A DNA stretch of 64,000 nucleotides from Oegoconia quadripuncta (GCA_949316235.1 OX438743.1:32209242-32273241); one strand, 5' to 3'. Numbered from the stretch's first letter, positions 1 to 10,724 are shown. A program made the numbers and translations. The notes: a model not told the origin generated them from the sequence alone.

Positions 1-135
1 TATTTACAAAAAAAAATCTATTTGTGTAGTTTATTAACTATCTGGGATCCAAAATTCAAGCCCAGTTGCTTAGTGTGGAATTAGATATATGGCGCTGTGT
101 GTATGTGCAAATATATTTATTATTATTTATTTGTG
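1..135 (+). repeat. SINE-D 3' part
   Basis: This matches the tail half of the copy at 20772-21000 (a tgtgtagtt..taactatctgg block, then gcttagtgtggaattaga and ggcgctgtgtgt). The tRNA-like head would lie left of the window edge. Confidence 0.6.
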
Positions 136-773
136 TAAAGGTATTTATCATAATTATAAATATTTAATGTTCAAACGTTTTGTGGCTTCATAGATGATGA
201 ATATTCATCATAAACAAAGTAATTCCATTTCAGATCTAGAATTACTATACCGAAGTTTCGACCACTTTATTCTGGTGAACGTTAATCTAGTATAACGGTA
301 AGAACTTAGACCTACTCTTTCTGTCACCAATCAAGTTACGTCCTTGTACTTTACGTTCAAAAACAGGGCTGTTGCTCTCGAATTAATTTCTTCACATTAC
401 ACGGTGCATCAGGTTGCAGTTGTTAGGCGATCGCCTTTCTGCACGCCGATATGTAGAGTACAGCGGTATTTAACAACAACCGACCGACACGCGCGACCAC
501 TTACCGAGCGGGCAGCTTGCCGAACGCATTCGCGCCCATCGCCTAAAATAAGTCTGTATATTTTTATCATTCATAACACATAGATCTTTTAAACCCCCGT
601 GAACATAAGAAATTCATTGAAATATAAGCTAATCATAAAGCAATTTGTCGCGTCCGCCAATTATCTTGTGTAGTCACTGGTGAAGTAAGAGTTTTTTAAC
701 AAGTGGTCTGTTCAAATTATAGGATTTCCTTCGACTGATGCGTGGATTGGCGGGCTTTCATCGCCGGATATGA
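136..773. other. upstream region of gene 1, no clear elements
   Basis: This AT-rich sequence has a more GC-balanced patch at 420-545. I see no convincing TATA box at a useful distance from the gene 1 start codon and no recognisable repeat. The 79-codon open frame at 344-583 has no features of a protein and I treat it as chance. Confidence 0.4.
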
Positions 774-909
774 GGACAGAGCGCAGTCGCTGCCATCGGG
801 CCAAGATGCGGTGACTTCAAGCTCGGACTCCTAGATAGAGTGTAAAGTGACATTCCGCAGACTTAAAGTGTTCTCTAGTTTCGGTGCTCTGTGAACTTTG
901 TGCTTCATC
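774..909 (+). promoter_or_regulatory. gene 1 5' leader with degenerate exon-1-like block and 2-codon uORF
   Basis: The stretch directly before the gene 1 start codon contains gacagagcgcag..ccaagATGCGGTGA. It resembles the gene 2 leader and start (gacagagtgcgg..cccaagATGCGGTG), and both are followed by CTCGGACT. Here the ATG at 806-808 is followed by CGG and then a TGA stop at 812-814. It therefore cannot code for a signal peptide and would be only a two-codon upstream ORF. The transcription start is not visible, so the extent of the leader is inferred. Confidence 0.45.
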
Positions 910-924
910 ATGTTTGTGTTAAAG
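910..924 (+). CDS. gene 1, coding exon 1 (signal-peptide start, MFVLK)
   Basis: ATG TTT GTG TTA AAG is followed by the splice donor GTAAGA at 925. Joined in phase 0 to the acceptor at 8651-8652 (tactttcAG), it gives MFVLK-VALVFLLALLVGA-DKK, a textbook signal peptide with probable cleavage after Ala18. Exon 2 lacks an ATG in a sensible position, so an upstream exon supplying the start is required. This is the only short ATG-plus-donor I found that completes a signal peptide in frame. The exon was found by eye; transcript data would settle it. The downstream partner is the exon at 8653-9942. Confidence 0.75.
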
Positions 925-1434
925 GTAAGACTACCACAGCCGTAATATACCAAGTCCCAATAAAAAAAAAATACAATAACAGTGAGAAGTTCAGTTTCGT
1001 GACTAAACTCGTTTCGTCAAATTAATGAGGAACAATTACTTGGAAAGTTATCAATATCCAATTGAATCCAAACTTTAATATAAGAGTAATTATAAAAGAA
1101 ATTTATTAAAGAAATCTATGTAAAAGTAATACCTAATAGGGTACTTAGATCCGTGAAAACGGTAGGTACTAGGTAGGTTTTTTCACTTTTCCAAGAGGCT
1201 AATCGGGTGGTTAGTATCCTCTTACATACTTTTGCCGCCAATTATTATTATCCTGGTCTGAAGGCTAACGAATTCAGTGAAATTACCAGCTAAATCCTCG
1301 GTTGACCACGCATCTGTGACTCTTGCATAACCAAAAATATTTACCTTATAATTTTATGGTTAAATGTATTACAAAATAATCAATGGTTGCCAATTTCCAC
1401 TATTCTTATTGATAAAAGCCAGTCCTCAAAAGAG

Positions 1435-1655
1435 GACCGATTGGTGTAGTGGGTGACTTACTTACTACAGTGACTTACATCGAAACCAATGGTTTTGGGT
1501 TCGAATCTCGCTCGGGATAAATGCTCATATATTGATTAAGAACATTAATTGGGAATCATGGATGTTTATATAAAATTGAAATATGTTTATCTGTTAACTG
1601 ATATCCATAATACAAGCTTTGCTTTGTTTGGGACTGATAATTGGTGTATATAAAA
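1435..1655 (+). repeat. SINE-A copy (tRNA-derived)
   Basis: It has a Pol III A-box-like gaccgattggtgtagtggg, a B-box-like gggttcgaatctcgc, the body motif gatgtttatataaa, and the end motif tttgggactgataattggtgta. It is diverged from the 58104 copy and its tRNA-like head is expanded. Confidence 0.8.
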
Positions 1656-1879
1656 CCTTCTCTCTCTGCTAATATCATCACAAGAATGACACTGAATGGT
1701 ATGGAACTTTTCCAAAAGCTATACACCAAGGTGAAGGTTCAAAGTTCAAACTGACGATCATTGAGACTGAGTTGTAAGACACTTCGACGCACGCAGAAGA
1801 GTCCAGATCGAATAGATAACGGACTTTCCAAAATGTATTGGATCCGGGGTATAAGGGTTAAACTAAATTAAAAATAATA

Positions 1880-1985
1880 GACACAATCTATCTCTTCTCG
1901 TGGGTGTTGTAAAAAGCGACTAACACCAAAAAACGTCTATAGATTTGCACGTTTTAACGGCTGTCACGTGTGTATTTTTTTTGGG
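1880..1985 (+). repeat. family-M repeat, partial
   Basis: It carries the family core: tctcttctcgtgggtgt, a gcgactaacaccaaaaaac block, atagatttgcacgttttaac and gtcacgtgtg. This is the 5' portion only of the better copies at 46030 and 62130. Confidence 0.6.
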
Positions 1986-2249
1986 AGACTGAAATGTACC
2001 TACTAGTCCAGCTATTCCCGTGCACTAACTACTTCTAGTAGTAGTAGTAGGAAGTATAACAGCATGACCCAGTTGTTGTGAAGTTCCCACTAAAATCTAC
2101 AATCACTAACCTGGTGAACACCCGTGGAAACCAACGCAAAACATGGCATTGGAGAAGCTTACGTCCACTGGAGTGACCTTCTGTAATCTGTACTGACCAC
2201 ACAATACGATATGATTTGAAACTCCCCAACATTACCTAAGTTTAACACA

Positions 2250-2485
2250 AGGTCCCTTTTTACCAACTTCAAGAAAGGAGGAGGTTCTCAATTCCACTGT
2301 TCCACACAAATTTTCTTGTATACTTGTTCCGCGATATCTTTGTCAATTGTTGATCGATTTTGATGAATATTTTTTGTTTGATATAAATTAACGCACTCCG
2401 GAGATAGAGAATGACATTTACTGAAGTCGGTGGTTTTACCAATTTTGGCGGTTCAATTATGTGTTTGACAAACGAGCAACAACTT
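2250..2485 (+). repeat. 'ACCGACTTCAAAAAAGGAGG' interspersed repeat
   Basis: It has the motifs ccaacttcaagaaaggagga, ggttctcaattc, gatcgattttgatgaa and actgaagtcggtggtttt. The same order is seen at 29548-29740. It is a non-coding interspersed repeat of unknown class. Confidence 0.55.
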
Positions 2486-2734
2486 TAGGCGGTGGAAAGT
2501 GATTATTTTTGCCCGTGGCCAAGTACACACACAAATGCTTTGTCCACCTGAGAACATACAAGAAATGGATCATAGATATGATTTCACTGGTTCCTTAACC
2601 TTCGCATCAGAAATCACAGTAAAAGACCCATCACCATACGCATACTACCATTCTACACCCAGCAGAGAAGTATTTGAACTGTAGAAGTTCATAGGTTCTT
2701 TTTAACCGACTTCTAGAAAAGAGGTAGAGACCGT

Positions 2735-2778
2735 GATAAAGTAAATCCACTCGGGCGAAACCGCGGGCGGAAAGCTAG
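2735..2778 (+). repeat. Helitron-like 3' end fragment
   Basis: The terminal sequence gcgaaaccgcgggcggaaag ends in CTAG (2775-2778) followed by T. It is identical to the 3' terminus of the fuller copy at 16815-17044. CTRR ends preceded by a GC-rich hairpin are typical of Helitrons. Confidence 0.65.
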
Positions 2779-5725
2779 TACATAAGAATAATAAAGTCAT
2801 CTCATATGTTATTATAAATTTACCATCGTGATGTAATTTCATACGACAGCTTTAAGACGACCACCATTGCACAACTAAAAGGGCTAATGTTCCCATAACA
2901 AGTTATTCCAACCTAACCACACCTTTATTACATACAATATACTTTTGGGGCATAAAGCAAGGACCGGTCTGTTGGCCATCCGAAAATCAGATGTGTTGTA
3001 AATTACGAGTTTGAAGTTGCTTCATCATCAAGTTATAATCGGTTTACGCTAAGGCTGCGAAGATAAACGACTGAGGGGTTAGTCCACCACGCGCCCAGTT
3101 TTTGACTAGAACAGTTATCAGTTTTGCAACTGTCAAAGATTCGCACACGCACTAAGCGGACCCACGCTTTTATTATTTAAGTGGAAAGGTCGTCATCTGT
3201 CAAAGAGTAAGACTTAAAAAAAACTTCGACAAATGGTGAAGGAGATGACATCACCATTGAAGTCAGATAATAAGTCAGCCAGCTGGAAATATAGTAACAT
3301 ATCTGAAAGCGCCTTTTGAGTGCACAATGCAGTCTGAACGTCTCGTAGAGTATGCTCAAAAAGGGCAGAATTGCATCAAGAACTCCTTAGTTCTTTAGGT
3401 AACTTTCTTACTTAGGTCTAACATTTAGGTATTCTATATCCTTATATAGAATACCTAAATGTTTGTGGAGAAATAACAAATGGGGAACAGACCCAAGTAA
3501 GTGCCTATATTCGTTAGAAAACCAAGATGGTTGGTTGGAAATTATCATCGGCCGAACTTTGATCAATCATGAAATTTTAGTTATTTACATAATTTCACCT
3601 ATTTAATCGTTACAGGGAGAAGGGGGTTTTAGTGACGGTGAGGTAGTCTCGAGCTAAATCCACGAGTTCATACTGTATATACTTTTGCTGTGGCAAAATC
3701 GTTGCCATTGGTTGATATTACGTCACATTTAATTATTGAAAATCGAACGTACTTGAGTATCGAGTGAAGGTAATTTTCATTATATTTGAATAGACTTCAT
3801 TGTAATAGAGGGAACGTTTGAAACAATTTTACAAGAATATTAGGTGTAGTAAAATAAAAGCTAATGTCAGAGTGAGAGGAAGCCAGACTGGTATTGATCG
3901 TTTTTGTAGATTGTTTGTAGGTTGTAAATACAGTATGGTTTTAGATTAAGTTTTTTAACGATGACGTTGAATATAACAAAAAAAAGGTTTAATTTTTGTG
4001 CAGTCAAATCAGCTAAATAATTTAATTATCGATCCTTTAATTTAATAAAACGGTGTGGAAAAGATCAGGATATAGTCTGGATCTGATTGTATATTTGGAA
4101 AATTGGGACTAACCCATGGAAATCTACTATTATTTCAACTGGAATCTTATAAGAGACACCAAGTACTCAAAAGAAATCTATGTGTCAAAATGAATAGAAA
4201 TTGCTGTGCCTACCGATAGGGATAATACTTTCACCGCGTACACAACAAACATACCGACACACAGTTAAGCTTCTTAAGTTTCACTGAAAAAATCTCATTA
4301 ATCTATTGTTGATGGTGACTCCTCTTTTTTATGCCTCAATTTGCTAGGTTTTTAGGGAATATTATAATAGATTTATCATACACAACAGCCAAAAATCAAT
4401 ATGAAGAAAGTGATGCCGTTTCATTTGGATACAGAGGGTTCCTGGACGTATATAATTTCCATTTAAATGTTTAAAAGCTATGGGTAAAGTGAACCACATG
4501 TATGCTATCTGTCGCCACTCTGATTTTAAAAGTTGAACGGCGAAAAAAATTCTTCTCTTTACATTTTCAAGACTTCAACCGATGGTATTAACCTCAGTGC
4601 GACTGCATAGTATCTCCTACCACTGTAACTCCCATAAGCTAGGATCAACAGTGGTACACTGCACGTCGCCTACTGAAGGTAGACGGTGCCCTACGTGACT
4701 CTATTACTACCTTGGATACTAATTAAAGAAAGAAATGTATGATAAAAACAAAGATTTCGACTCTAAATTCAAAGATCACAGACGTGTTAATCCTGAAGAC
4801 TAAAAAGAAAAAGCTACTGGCCCTAATCCTTCACACCAAAAGAGAAAAGTGAGAACCTACCATGTACAAAAATGTATATCTGGCTGTCTGTTTCACTACT
4901 ACTACATATTGTTTGTTGAATAAGATACACTGTCGAATCATTAAAGTGTAAGAGCGCTATCAATTTCGGCCTCTTCTCCACTTACCGTCAGGTCGAGGTC
5001 AGGTTAAGGTCGAACTCTAACCCTACCCATATTACAGTCCAATACAACAATACAAACTAGTCCAATTCGATATTAATTTCTTAACGCTAAAATTTCTGAA
5101 TAGGCGGCGGAAGGACAACCCCTACGAGTATATGTTAGTTTATGGTCATGTGCCCCATCAATATTTATCTAATAGTTCTTGTGTAAAATAACAAAAGCCA
5201 GACATGCCTAGTTATTGCGTAAATAGTCGGACTATACTTTTGAAGGTAAAGTTTTGAAATCAGAGACTAACAATTTTATTTAGTCGTGTAGACGTTAAAT
5301 ATTATTTCAAGCAACTGGGTAACGTTAAACGTTGTGTAGGTAGAAAGTATAATGCGGTATGTGGGAGCCGTGTATCGTAGACATTAACATTTGTCGTTCA
5401 CATAACTACTGCTCTTGTTACCTTTCAGTAAGAATTATAAACAATTTGAACGATAAAGTTCGCCCACTCAAGACATTATCTTTAGACATTGATTAATATT
5501 ATCAAAGGCCCGAAAATGTTACCGTGAAGACCCAAGTTCATCAGGTGATTTTTTTTTTGCATATCGTAAATAAACTATACAGAGTAGAGTAGGTAGGTAG
5601 GTAAGGCGGCCCTATCACCAATATTAATCTTTTCCAAGTAACTTTTGATTCAGGAGATATATAGAAGTAAGTAGGTTTAATACGGATTAAATTTTGTATG
5701 GGTAGAAACACCAGCTAAGGTATGG
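2779..5725. other. intronic sequence, no gene recognised
   Basis: Apart from the perfect hairpin at 3420-3463, I see no coding potential and no repeat with a partner elsewhere in the window. The open frames here are short and without protein-like composition. Confidence 0.4.
3420..3463. repeat. perfect 20-bp hairpin with 4-nt loop
   Basis: The left arm aacatttaggtattctatat (3420-3439), loop cctt (3440-3443) and right arm (3444-3463) form a mismatch-free inverted repeat. The stem is shorter than usual for a miRNA precursor, and the loop is very tight. It could be a minimal foldback relic. Confidence 0.85.
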
Positions 5726-5729
5726 AAAG

Positions 5730-5800
5730 AAAAGAAAGAAAGCAAAAATTCTTTATTGTACACAGCTTAAAAATATACACTGTGACATTATTCTAACATG
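5730..5800 (-). repeat. LINE 3' tail
   Basis: Read on the minus strand it ends in aagctgtgtacaataaag followed by an A-rich end, matching the 'caataaag' tails of the non-LTR elements at 20620 and 36250. Confidence 0.45.
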
Positions 5801-6179
5801 TATAACAGGTATGGATGTAAGTGGATACAAGTATTCTTGTATGTGTTTTTGTAATATACAAATAAATGATTTATCTATTTGTTAGTGGCCACAATTTATG
5901 GCTTAACTAACATAACTAACTTAATATAACTAATATTAATGTTTTTATTAATACTTATTAATATTTTTATTGCAAGTCCGTGATAATAATCGCTTTTATT
6001 CCACTCTTGAGCCCAATTTGTCTGAAGTCTTTTGCCAGTGTTGTTGAACTGAACATATTTGAAAAATCATTTAGTTTCGGTTTTTAGTTTCATAAATGAT
6101 CTTTTATATTCATAGAGTCTCGGGCTGGAAAAAAAGATTTTATTACGCCCGCCCTAAATTTTCGCCTGCAAAATTTGTT

Positions 6180-6405
6180 TTCCTTAGGCCTCCGGGGTTT
6201 GCTAAATTCGGCTGATGACTACACTCCTGATGACGAACAACTTTCCAATATGACCCATAGATGAATTCAGTCGAAAATTGTTGGACTTCTACTAAAGGTG
6301 GTTTCAGAATGGTTTACTTTACATGTCGATCGAACTATGGTTCCTTGGGCAAAGTTGTTCGTAATCAAGAGTACCGTCACCAGTTAATGGGAATTGCACG
6401 AATTC
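6180..6405 (+). repeat. repeat family Q
   Basis: It aligns along its length with 59795-60055. Shared blocks include actcctgat, gcgaacaactttcca, gaaaattgttggactt, ctaaaggtggtttc, actatggttccttggg, ttgttcgtaat, and the terminal gaattcaaattcaccctgta. It is non-coding and its class is unknown. Confidence 0.65.
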
Positions 6406-7139
6406 AAATTCACCCTGTATAGGCAATTTTTAATATTACGAGTGGAACAAATTTTAACGCAACATAATTTTTTCCTAGCACCAAATAATCAAGTAGACAA
6501 TGTACTAAAAACAAACGATCAATTCACGACTTTACAAAGTATGACGACACTTTGGTACAGTCATGTTGTGCCTTACATTGCCGGTGACTGATATCAATGA
6601 AAATATTTACTCTCTAAGTATTAATTGGACTAACTTTGCGAAAGCAATTCTAAAATATGTAGAACTAAAACCGTATGATTTTAAAATGTGTTCTTATTAC
6701 TTGTCTACGCTGTATACAAAATTTGACAAATAAGATTCCATATGATGAGTTATAGATTCTATAACGGATTCGACAGTATAAATTAGATAATCACATGTAG
6801 ATTCTCCATTCAAGTGCGTGAAGGTTGTTATTCTTTGAATATCGAAAGCTGTCGTTACGTCTCAAGATGGACGTTGCTACTTATATTTTTCCAAGCTTAA
6901 CAAGCTATTTCTAAGCTAAGCTTGTTTATGAGCATAACGAATCTGTAATACATCGTGATAACTCGATTAAAGCCGTGGTAAAGTGATTCGTCTCTGTTTA
7001 TTGAATATCATTCAAAATCAAATCAATTAACAGTCGACTTCTCGGGCGACCCAAGAGCTGGCACTTACTCGCTCAAGGAATATGTATTGCTATCCAATGA
7101 GTACAAAGAGACTAAATGGAATACACAATTACAAATTAA

Positions 7140-7420
7140 CACCATTCTTAACTTTTTTTAAAAATATGACGTAATATTATCTGAAACATTAGCATTTGGG
7201 TGTTCCAAATATTAAAAGTTATATGCTTGAAACAACATCCACGGTTCACCTTTCGATATATATATACAGAATGCACACGTGACAGGGGGTGAGTTGATCG
7301 CCATTATAATGTGCAAATCTATACATGTTTTTCGGTGTAAAGTCCCATTGTTACCTTTTACGGCCCACAGAAAGGGACGGGTTAGTTCCATTCTTTTTAC
7401 ATGCCGAAACAATAGTGACA
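7140..7420 (-). repeat. family-M repeat
   Basis: It carries the family order on the minus strand: cattttgggtgttccaaata.., a gttgtttcaagca complement, cacgtgacagggggtgag, aaagtcccattgttaccttt and cagaaagggacgggtt. It lies next to a second, shorter copy. Confidence 0.7.
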
Positions 7421-7439
7421 CGAATAACTAATCAACTAA

Positions 7440-7565
7440 AAGTTTAGTTTAACCCATTGCCGCTATAATGTACAAATCTATAAATGTTTTTGGTGTAAAG
7501 TCCCATGGTCGCCTTTTACGACACCCACGGGAAGAGACGGATCGGTTCTATTCTTCTAAAACCAC
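7440..7565 (-). repeat. family-M repeat, partial
   Basis: It has aaagtcccatggtcgccttt, tacgacacccacgggaagag and acggatcggttctattctt, matching the distal part of the neighbouring copy. Confidence 0.65.
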
Positions 7566-7616
7566 ACAACACATCTAATACAACAATAATATTCTTTTTT
7601 TAATAATAAATCATTT

Positions 7617-7848
7617 AAATAAATAAATATTTCGGATACTTACACCAATCATGTAGTCCCAAACTAAGCAAAGCTTGTATACTATGTTAACTAGATAACG
7701 GGTAAACAAACAAAAATATTTATATAAACTACCATGACTCGGCAATAAATATTCGTATTCACCGCAGAAATATTTACCACTCACGTGATTCAAACCCGCA
7801 ACCGTTGGTTTCGCAGACAGCGTCACTATCCACTACACCGATCGGTCG
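7617..7848 (-). repeat. SINE-A copy (tRNA-derived)
   Basis: On the plus strand it starts with aaataaatatttcgg, continues with tacaccaatcatgtagtccc, and ends at the tRNA-like head cactacaccgatcggtc. It carries a private gtatactatgttaactagat variant that recurs, in the other orientation, at 18712-18760. Confidence 0.8.
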
Positions 7849-7999
7849 TAATATAATAATAATAAAGACAGAATTAAATTGTTTTTATATTATTACGTTA
7901 CAACCTTTGTTCCAAAGGGTCTCATGGATAGGGAATAACTATTATTTCCATTATGCGATCCTTAACTCACTAGAAGTAATCAAAAATGTATATAATTCA

Positions 8000-8530
8000 T
8001 AGTGTAATTTAAATGAACTCAAAAATTGTGAATAGTTATGTAGTAGAGAATAAGTAGTTACGAACATCTAATATTATATTTTCACATGATTGCGAAAATG
8101 AGAAAGGAAACTGTTATGGTATCGCGAGTAATGTATAATTTCACAACAAAAGGCAATTTCATTCTAAAACAATCGCTGTTATTAATAAAAGATGAAAAAA
8201 TTCACACATACATATCACCTTGATAGCTCAGCTTAGCATCAATCTAACTGAATAATAAATTGAAATAAATAACGCAAATGCCGAGGGCAATATAATTTCC
8301 GCCTTTTTATTACAGAGCTGATATCACATGTTGATGTAATAGCAATCACATAATACGAACAAGTAAATGATACGGCGCATTGCTCCGAAAATATAACGAT
8401 GATGATAGAGCAACCGCAATTCACATAGCATGAAAGTGTTGGAATCTCTTAACCACATAAATTACGAGTAAAAGTCAGCATTCCCGTTTCTAAGTACCCC
8501 CGCAAAGTTAACCGGTTTCATAATAGACTA
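8000..8530. other. intronic sequence, nothing recognised
   Basis: It is AT-rich with no repeat partner in the window and no credible open frame. Confidence 0.35.
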
Positions 8531-8544
8531 GTCCATTTTTTGCC

Positions 8545-8650
8545 GTTCACCTGTTTGCCGGCGGCACGCCTCCTCGCACCATATTCGCCAGGCGACTCGC
8601 CGGCACGCGTCTAGGACGTCCACCCCTACTCACTTTCCGCTTTTACTTTC
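8545..8650 (+). promoter_or_regulatory. GC-rich intron end upstream of gene 1 exon 2
   Basis: It contains a run of GC-rich sequence (tgccggcggcacgcctcctc, caggcgactcgccggcacgc) and then a pyrimidine-rich acceptor tract ending in tttactttcAG. The composition contrasts with the AT-rich intron. It may be constrained sequence or an internal enhancer or promoter; function is inference only. Confidence 0.3.
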
Positions 8651-8652
8651 AG

Positions 8653-9942
8653 GTTGCACTTGTTTTCCTTCTGGCCCTGCTTGTGGGGGCCGATAAGAAA
8701 ATCGAGCTTCAAGACATCGAAGAGGATAATTTGAAGAGCGAGAAAGAAAAAGATCTAGATACGCCAGGGCCGAGAGCTCAGATAGGCTCTGCGCCGGGGT
8801 CGAATCCGCTGGATTTCTTTAAACATGGTTTACTTAGGTATTTCGAGCCCACTCCAGCGCCTCAGCAGCGTTTTGTTCAACAGTATGCAGTAACTGAGCC
8901 GCCAGAGAGACCTCCTCAAGCGACACCGAAATACGAAACCACTGGAGCACAGCAGGCGATGGTCGGTTACTACTCTAACATACCGATGCAGATATATCTA
9001 GTCCCTCAGTATTACAACGAGCCAACAGAGCAGGCGGGTAACCATCCCGCCGTGCAGTACGCGGGCGCTGGCGGTCCTCGTATCGCCACATACTCCACAG
9101 CACCTGATACAGTACAACCGCAAACAAATTATATAGAAGTCCCCGCTTACGTCACGCCGACAGGGAAAGCGTATATACAACCGTATTCCTCACCAGTTGC
9201 GTACGTTACTTACGCTCAGCCAACTGTAGCTCCACCACAGGTTACAGCTGGTCCTGTTTTGACTTATCAAATGCCTGTGGCTCAGTATCCGACTGCAATA
9301 GTGCCTCCGCCGGTCGTATCTAAAGGTTACTACCACAACCAACAATACACTGAAACTAATTCGCTTGACGACGATCAAGAGGATGAAGTGAATCCTAAAT
9401 ATACGACTCAGACTGAAGCGCCTTACGTGAAGCCTTCGGGACATGAATATCCCAGGTATTATAACTCTCGAGCTCCGTTAAGGGACGAGTACAGACATGC
9501 TCCTTCTGAGTTACCACATCCCAGTCCATTATTGCTGAAAGGAGCACCTTCCCACCTCTCTCATATTCCAAAAGCATTACCCATGTATCGACCACTGACC
9601 AAACCTGTGTACGCAGCTGCTGGGAATCTTATTTCTAGTGCTTATACGCCTAGACCCAACGAAGCCTATGGTATTCCTTACAAAAGGCGTCCCACGTCTT
9701 TACTAGATTCTTATGTGCCTTCTAGCGTTCAGGTAGAATATCTTAAAAGGGGTTATGCGAAAGACCCCATAGCTGCATATGAGGCGTTATCGAGCGGCAG
9801 ACATTTTTCTCATACTCCTATCATTCCTAGGCAATATGAGAGAGGTTTTCTGCCAAATCAAATGTATCACACTGCAGCTGGAGGTATCACGTATGGTCAT
9901 TATAAAAGAACGCCGAAAGCTGAAAAAATACCGCAAAAGTGA
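8653..9942 (+). CDS. gene 1, terminal coding exon: secreted Pro/Tyr/Gln-rich protein
   Basis: This exon encodes residues 6-434 after splicing from 910-924 and ends in TGA at 9940-9942. Residues 1-18 form a signal peptide. Residues 22-41 are strongly charged (IELQDIEEDN.. then EKEKD). Residues about 70-225 are Pro, Tyr, Gln, Val and Thr-rich with repeated short YxxP or PxxY-like patterns (QIYLVPQYYNEP, VAYVTYAQP, PVLTYQMPVAQYP). There is an acidic patch near 242-254 (SLDDDQEDE). The C-terminal third is basic and Tyr/Pro-rich (YKRRPTSLLDSYVPSSVQVE). No cysteine pairs, transmembrane helix, chitin-binding R&R motif or enzymatic motif is visible. I do not recognise a named family. The composition fits an insect extracellular-matrix or cuticle-type protein. 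The GTG at 8683 in this exon is not a start; an ATG exon upstream supplies it. Confidence 0.85.
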   Translation, partial: VALVFLLALLVGADKKIELQDIEEDNLKSEKEKDLDTPGPRAQIGSAPGSNPLDFFKHGLLRYFEPTPAPQQRFVQQYAVTEPPERPPQATPKYETTGAQQAMVGYYSNIPMQIYLVPQYYNEPTEQAGNHPAVQYAGAGGPRIATYSTAPDTVQPQTNYIEVPAYVTPTGKAYIQPYSSPVAYVTYAQPTVAPPQVTAGPVLTYQMPVAQYPTAIVPPPVVSKGYYHNQQYTETNSLDDDQEDEVNPKYTTQTEAPYVKPSGHEYPRYYNSRAPLRDEYRHAPSELPHPSPLLLKGAPSHLSHIPKALPMYRPLTKPVYAAAGNLISSAYTPRPNEAYGIPYKRRPTSLLDSYVPSSVQVEYLKRGYAKDPIAAYEALSSGRHFSHTPIIPRQYERGFLPNQMYHTAAGGITYGHYKRTPKAEKIPQK

Positions 9943-10250
9943 CAATCTATAAGTCTAGAAACTATTACAAATTAAAATATCTACGCACGTGTTTACATTT
10001 AAGTATCTGATGAATGGATGTGTGCAAGAATTTTATGATCCCATGGTGATAGTCTAACCAAGGTAAAGTTACACCGTTGTTAAAAATCAAGTAACGAATA
10101 ACGACTGTAAAAACTTGTATGTTAATAATTTATTAAGTATTATTAATAAAACAAAAAGTACTAATGAGGCTAATTGAGTCGGTGAAATTGTTTTCATTAG
10201 AGTGGTCAGTATTTTAAGTTTACATATTGTTATTTATAATAAAATTGTTG
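9943..10250 (+). other. gene 1 3' UTR with poly(A) signals
   Basis: AATAAA hexamers occur at 10145-10150 and 10238-10243 after the stop at 9942, in AT-rich, non-repetitive sequence. Either could end the transcript. Confidence 0.6.
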
Positions 10251-10724
10251 TTAATGAAGCTGTGTATTCTTTCAAACCTTGATTTGATTTCTTGATCTAG
10301 TCATCGAGAGTTTTTTTACACGACTAAGGCAAAGCAGATGGATGGATCGCGTCTTTTTGTAAATTTTGGGCAAATGAGGTGAGTCGTTAGAATTATACTA
10401 TTGCCGGGAGTGTGATAGGTTCTCATAGGGAGACTCATAGGTTATATGGTATATGTCATCAATAATCCAATATGGCAGATGCTAGCAGCCATTTTCTCAC
10501 ACTTTACAAGAAATCATCATCCCGTCGAGATGGGTACCAAATGATAGGTCTAGTTTAAAGAAATTCAAATACACTTATATGTGTTTTATATAAAAAAATT
10601 CTAAATAAACTTAAAAAATGTAATAGGTCGACTGCGATTAAAAATACGAGTTTATTTTAATTAGGTTATTTGCATAAATTATGGTACTATTTCTTGATAC
10701 CTGTAGTAGTAAATCTCTAGACAC

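Larger units (their letters stand above)
925..8652 (+). other. gene 1 intron 1 (about 7.7 kb)
   Basis: The intron runs from GTAAGA to TTTCAG. It holds SINE-A copies (1435-1655 and 7617-7848), a Helitron 3' end (2735-2778), a perfect 20-bp hairpin (3420-3463), a LINE tail (about 5730), a conserved interspersed repeat (6180-6405), and family-M repeats (1880-1985, 7140-7420, 7440-7565). No open frame inside it looks like a protein. The last 120 bases are much more GC-rich than the rest. Confidence 0.7.

Noticed and set aside
7212..7421. Open frames 7212-7421 (minus) and 17173-17463 (plus)
   Set aside because: They lie in family-M repeats and have no protein family features.
8683..8685. GTG at 8683 as the start of gene 1
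   Set aside because: It lies inside the signal peptide encoded across the splice junction. Nuclear animal genes rarely start at GTG, and the upstream ATG exon explains the frame.
9190..9595. Antisense open frames within gene 1 and gene 2 exons (for example 9190-9444, 9395-9595, 50864-51136)
   Set aside because: They are shadows of the sense coding sequence caused by its codon composition.
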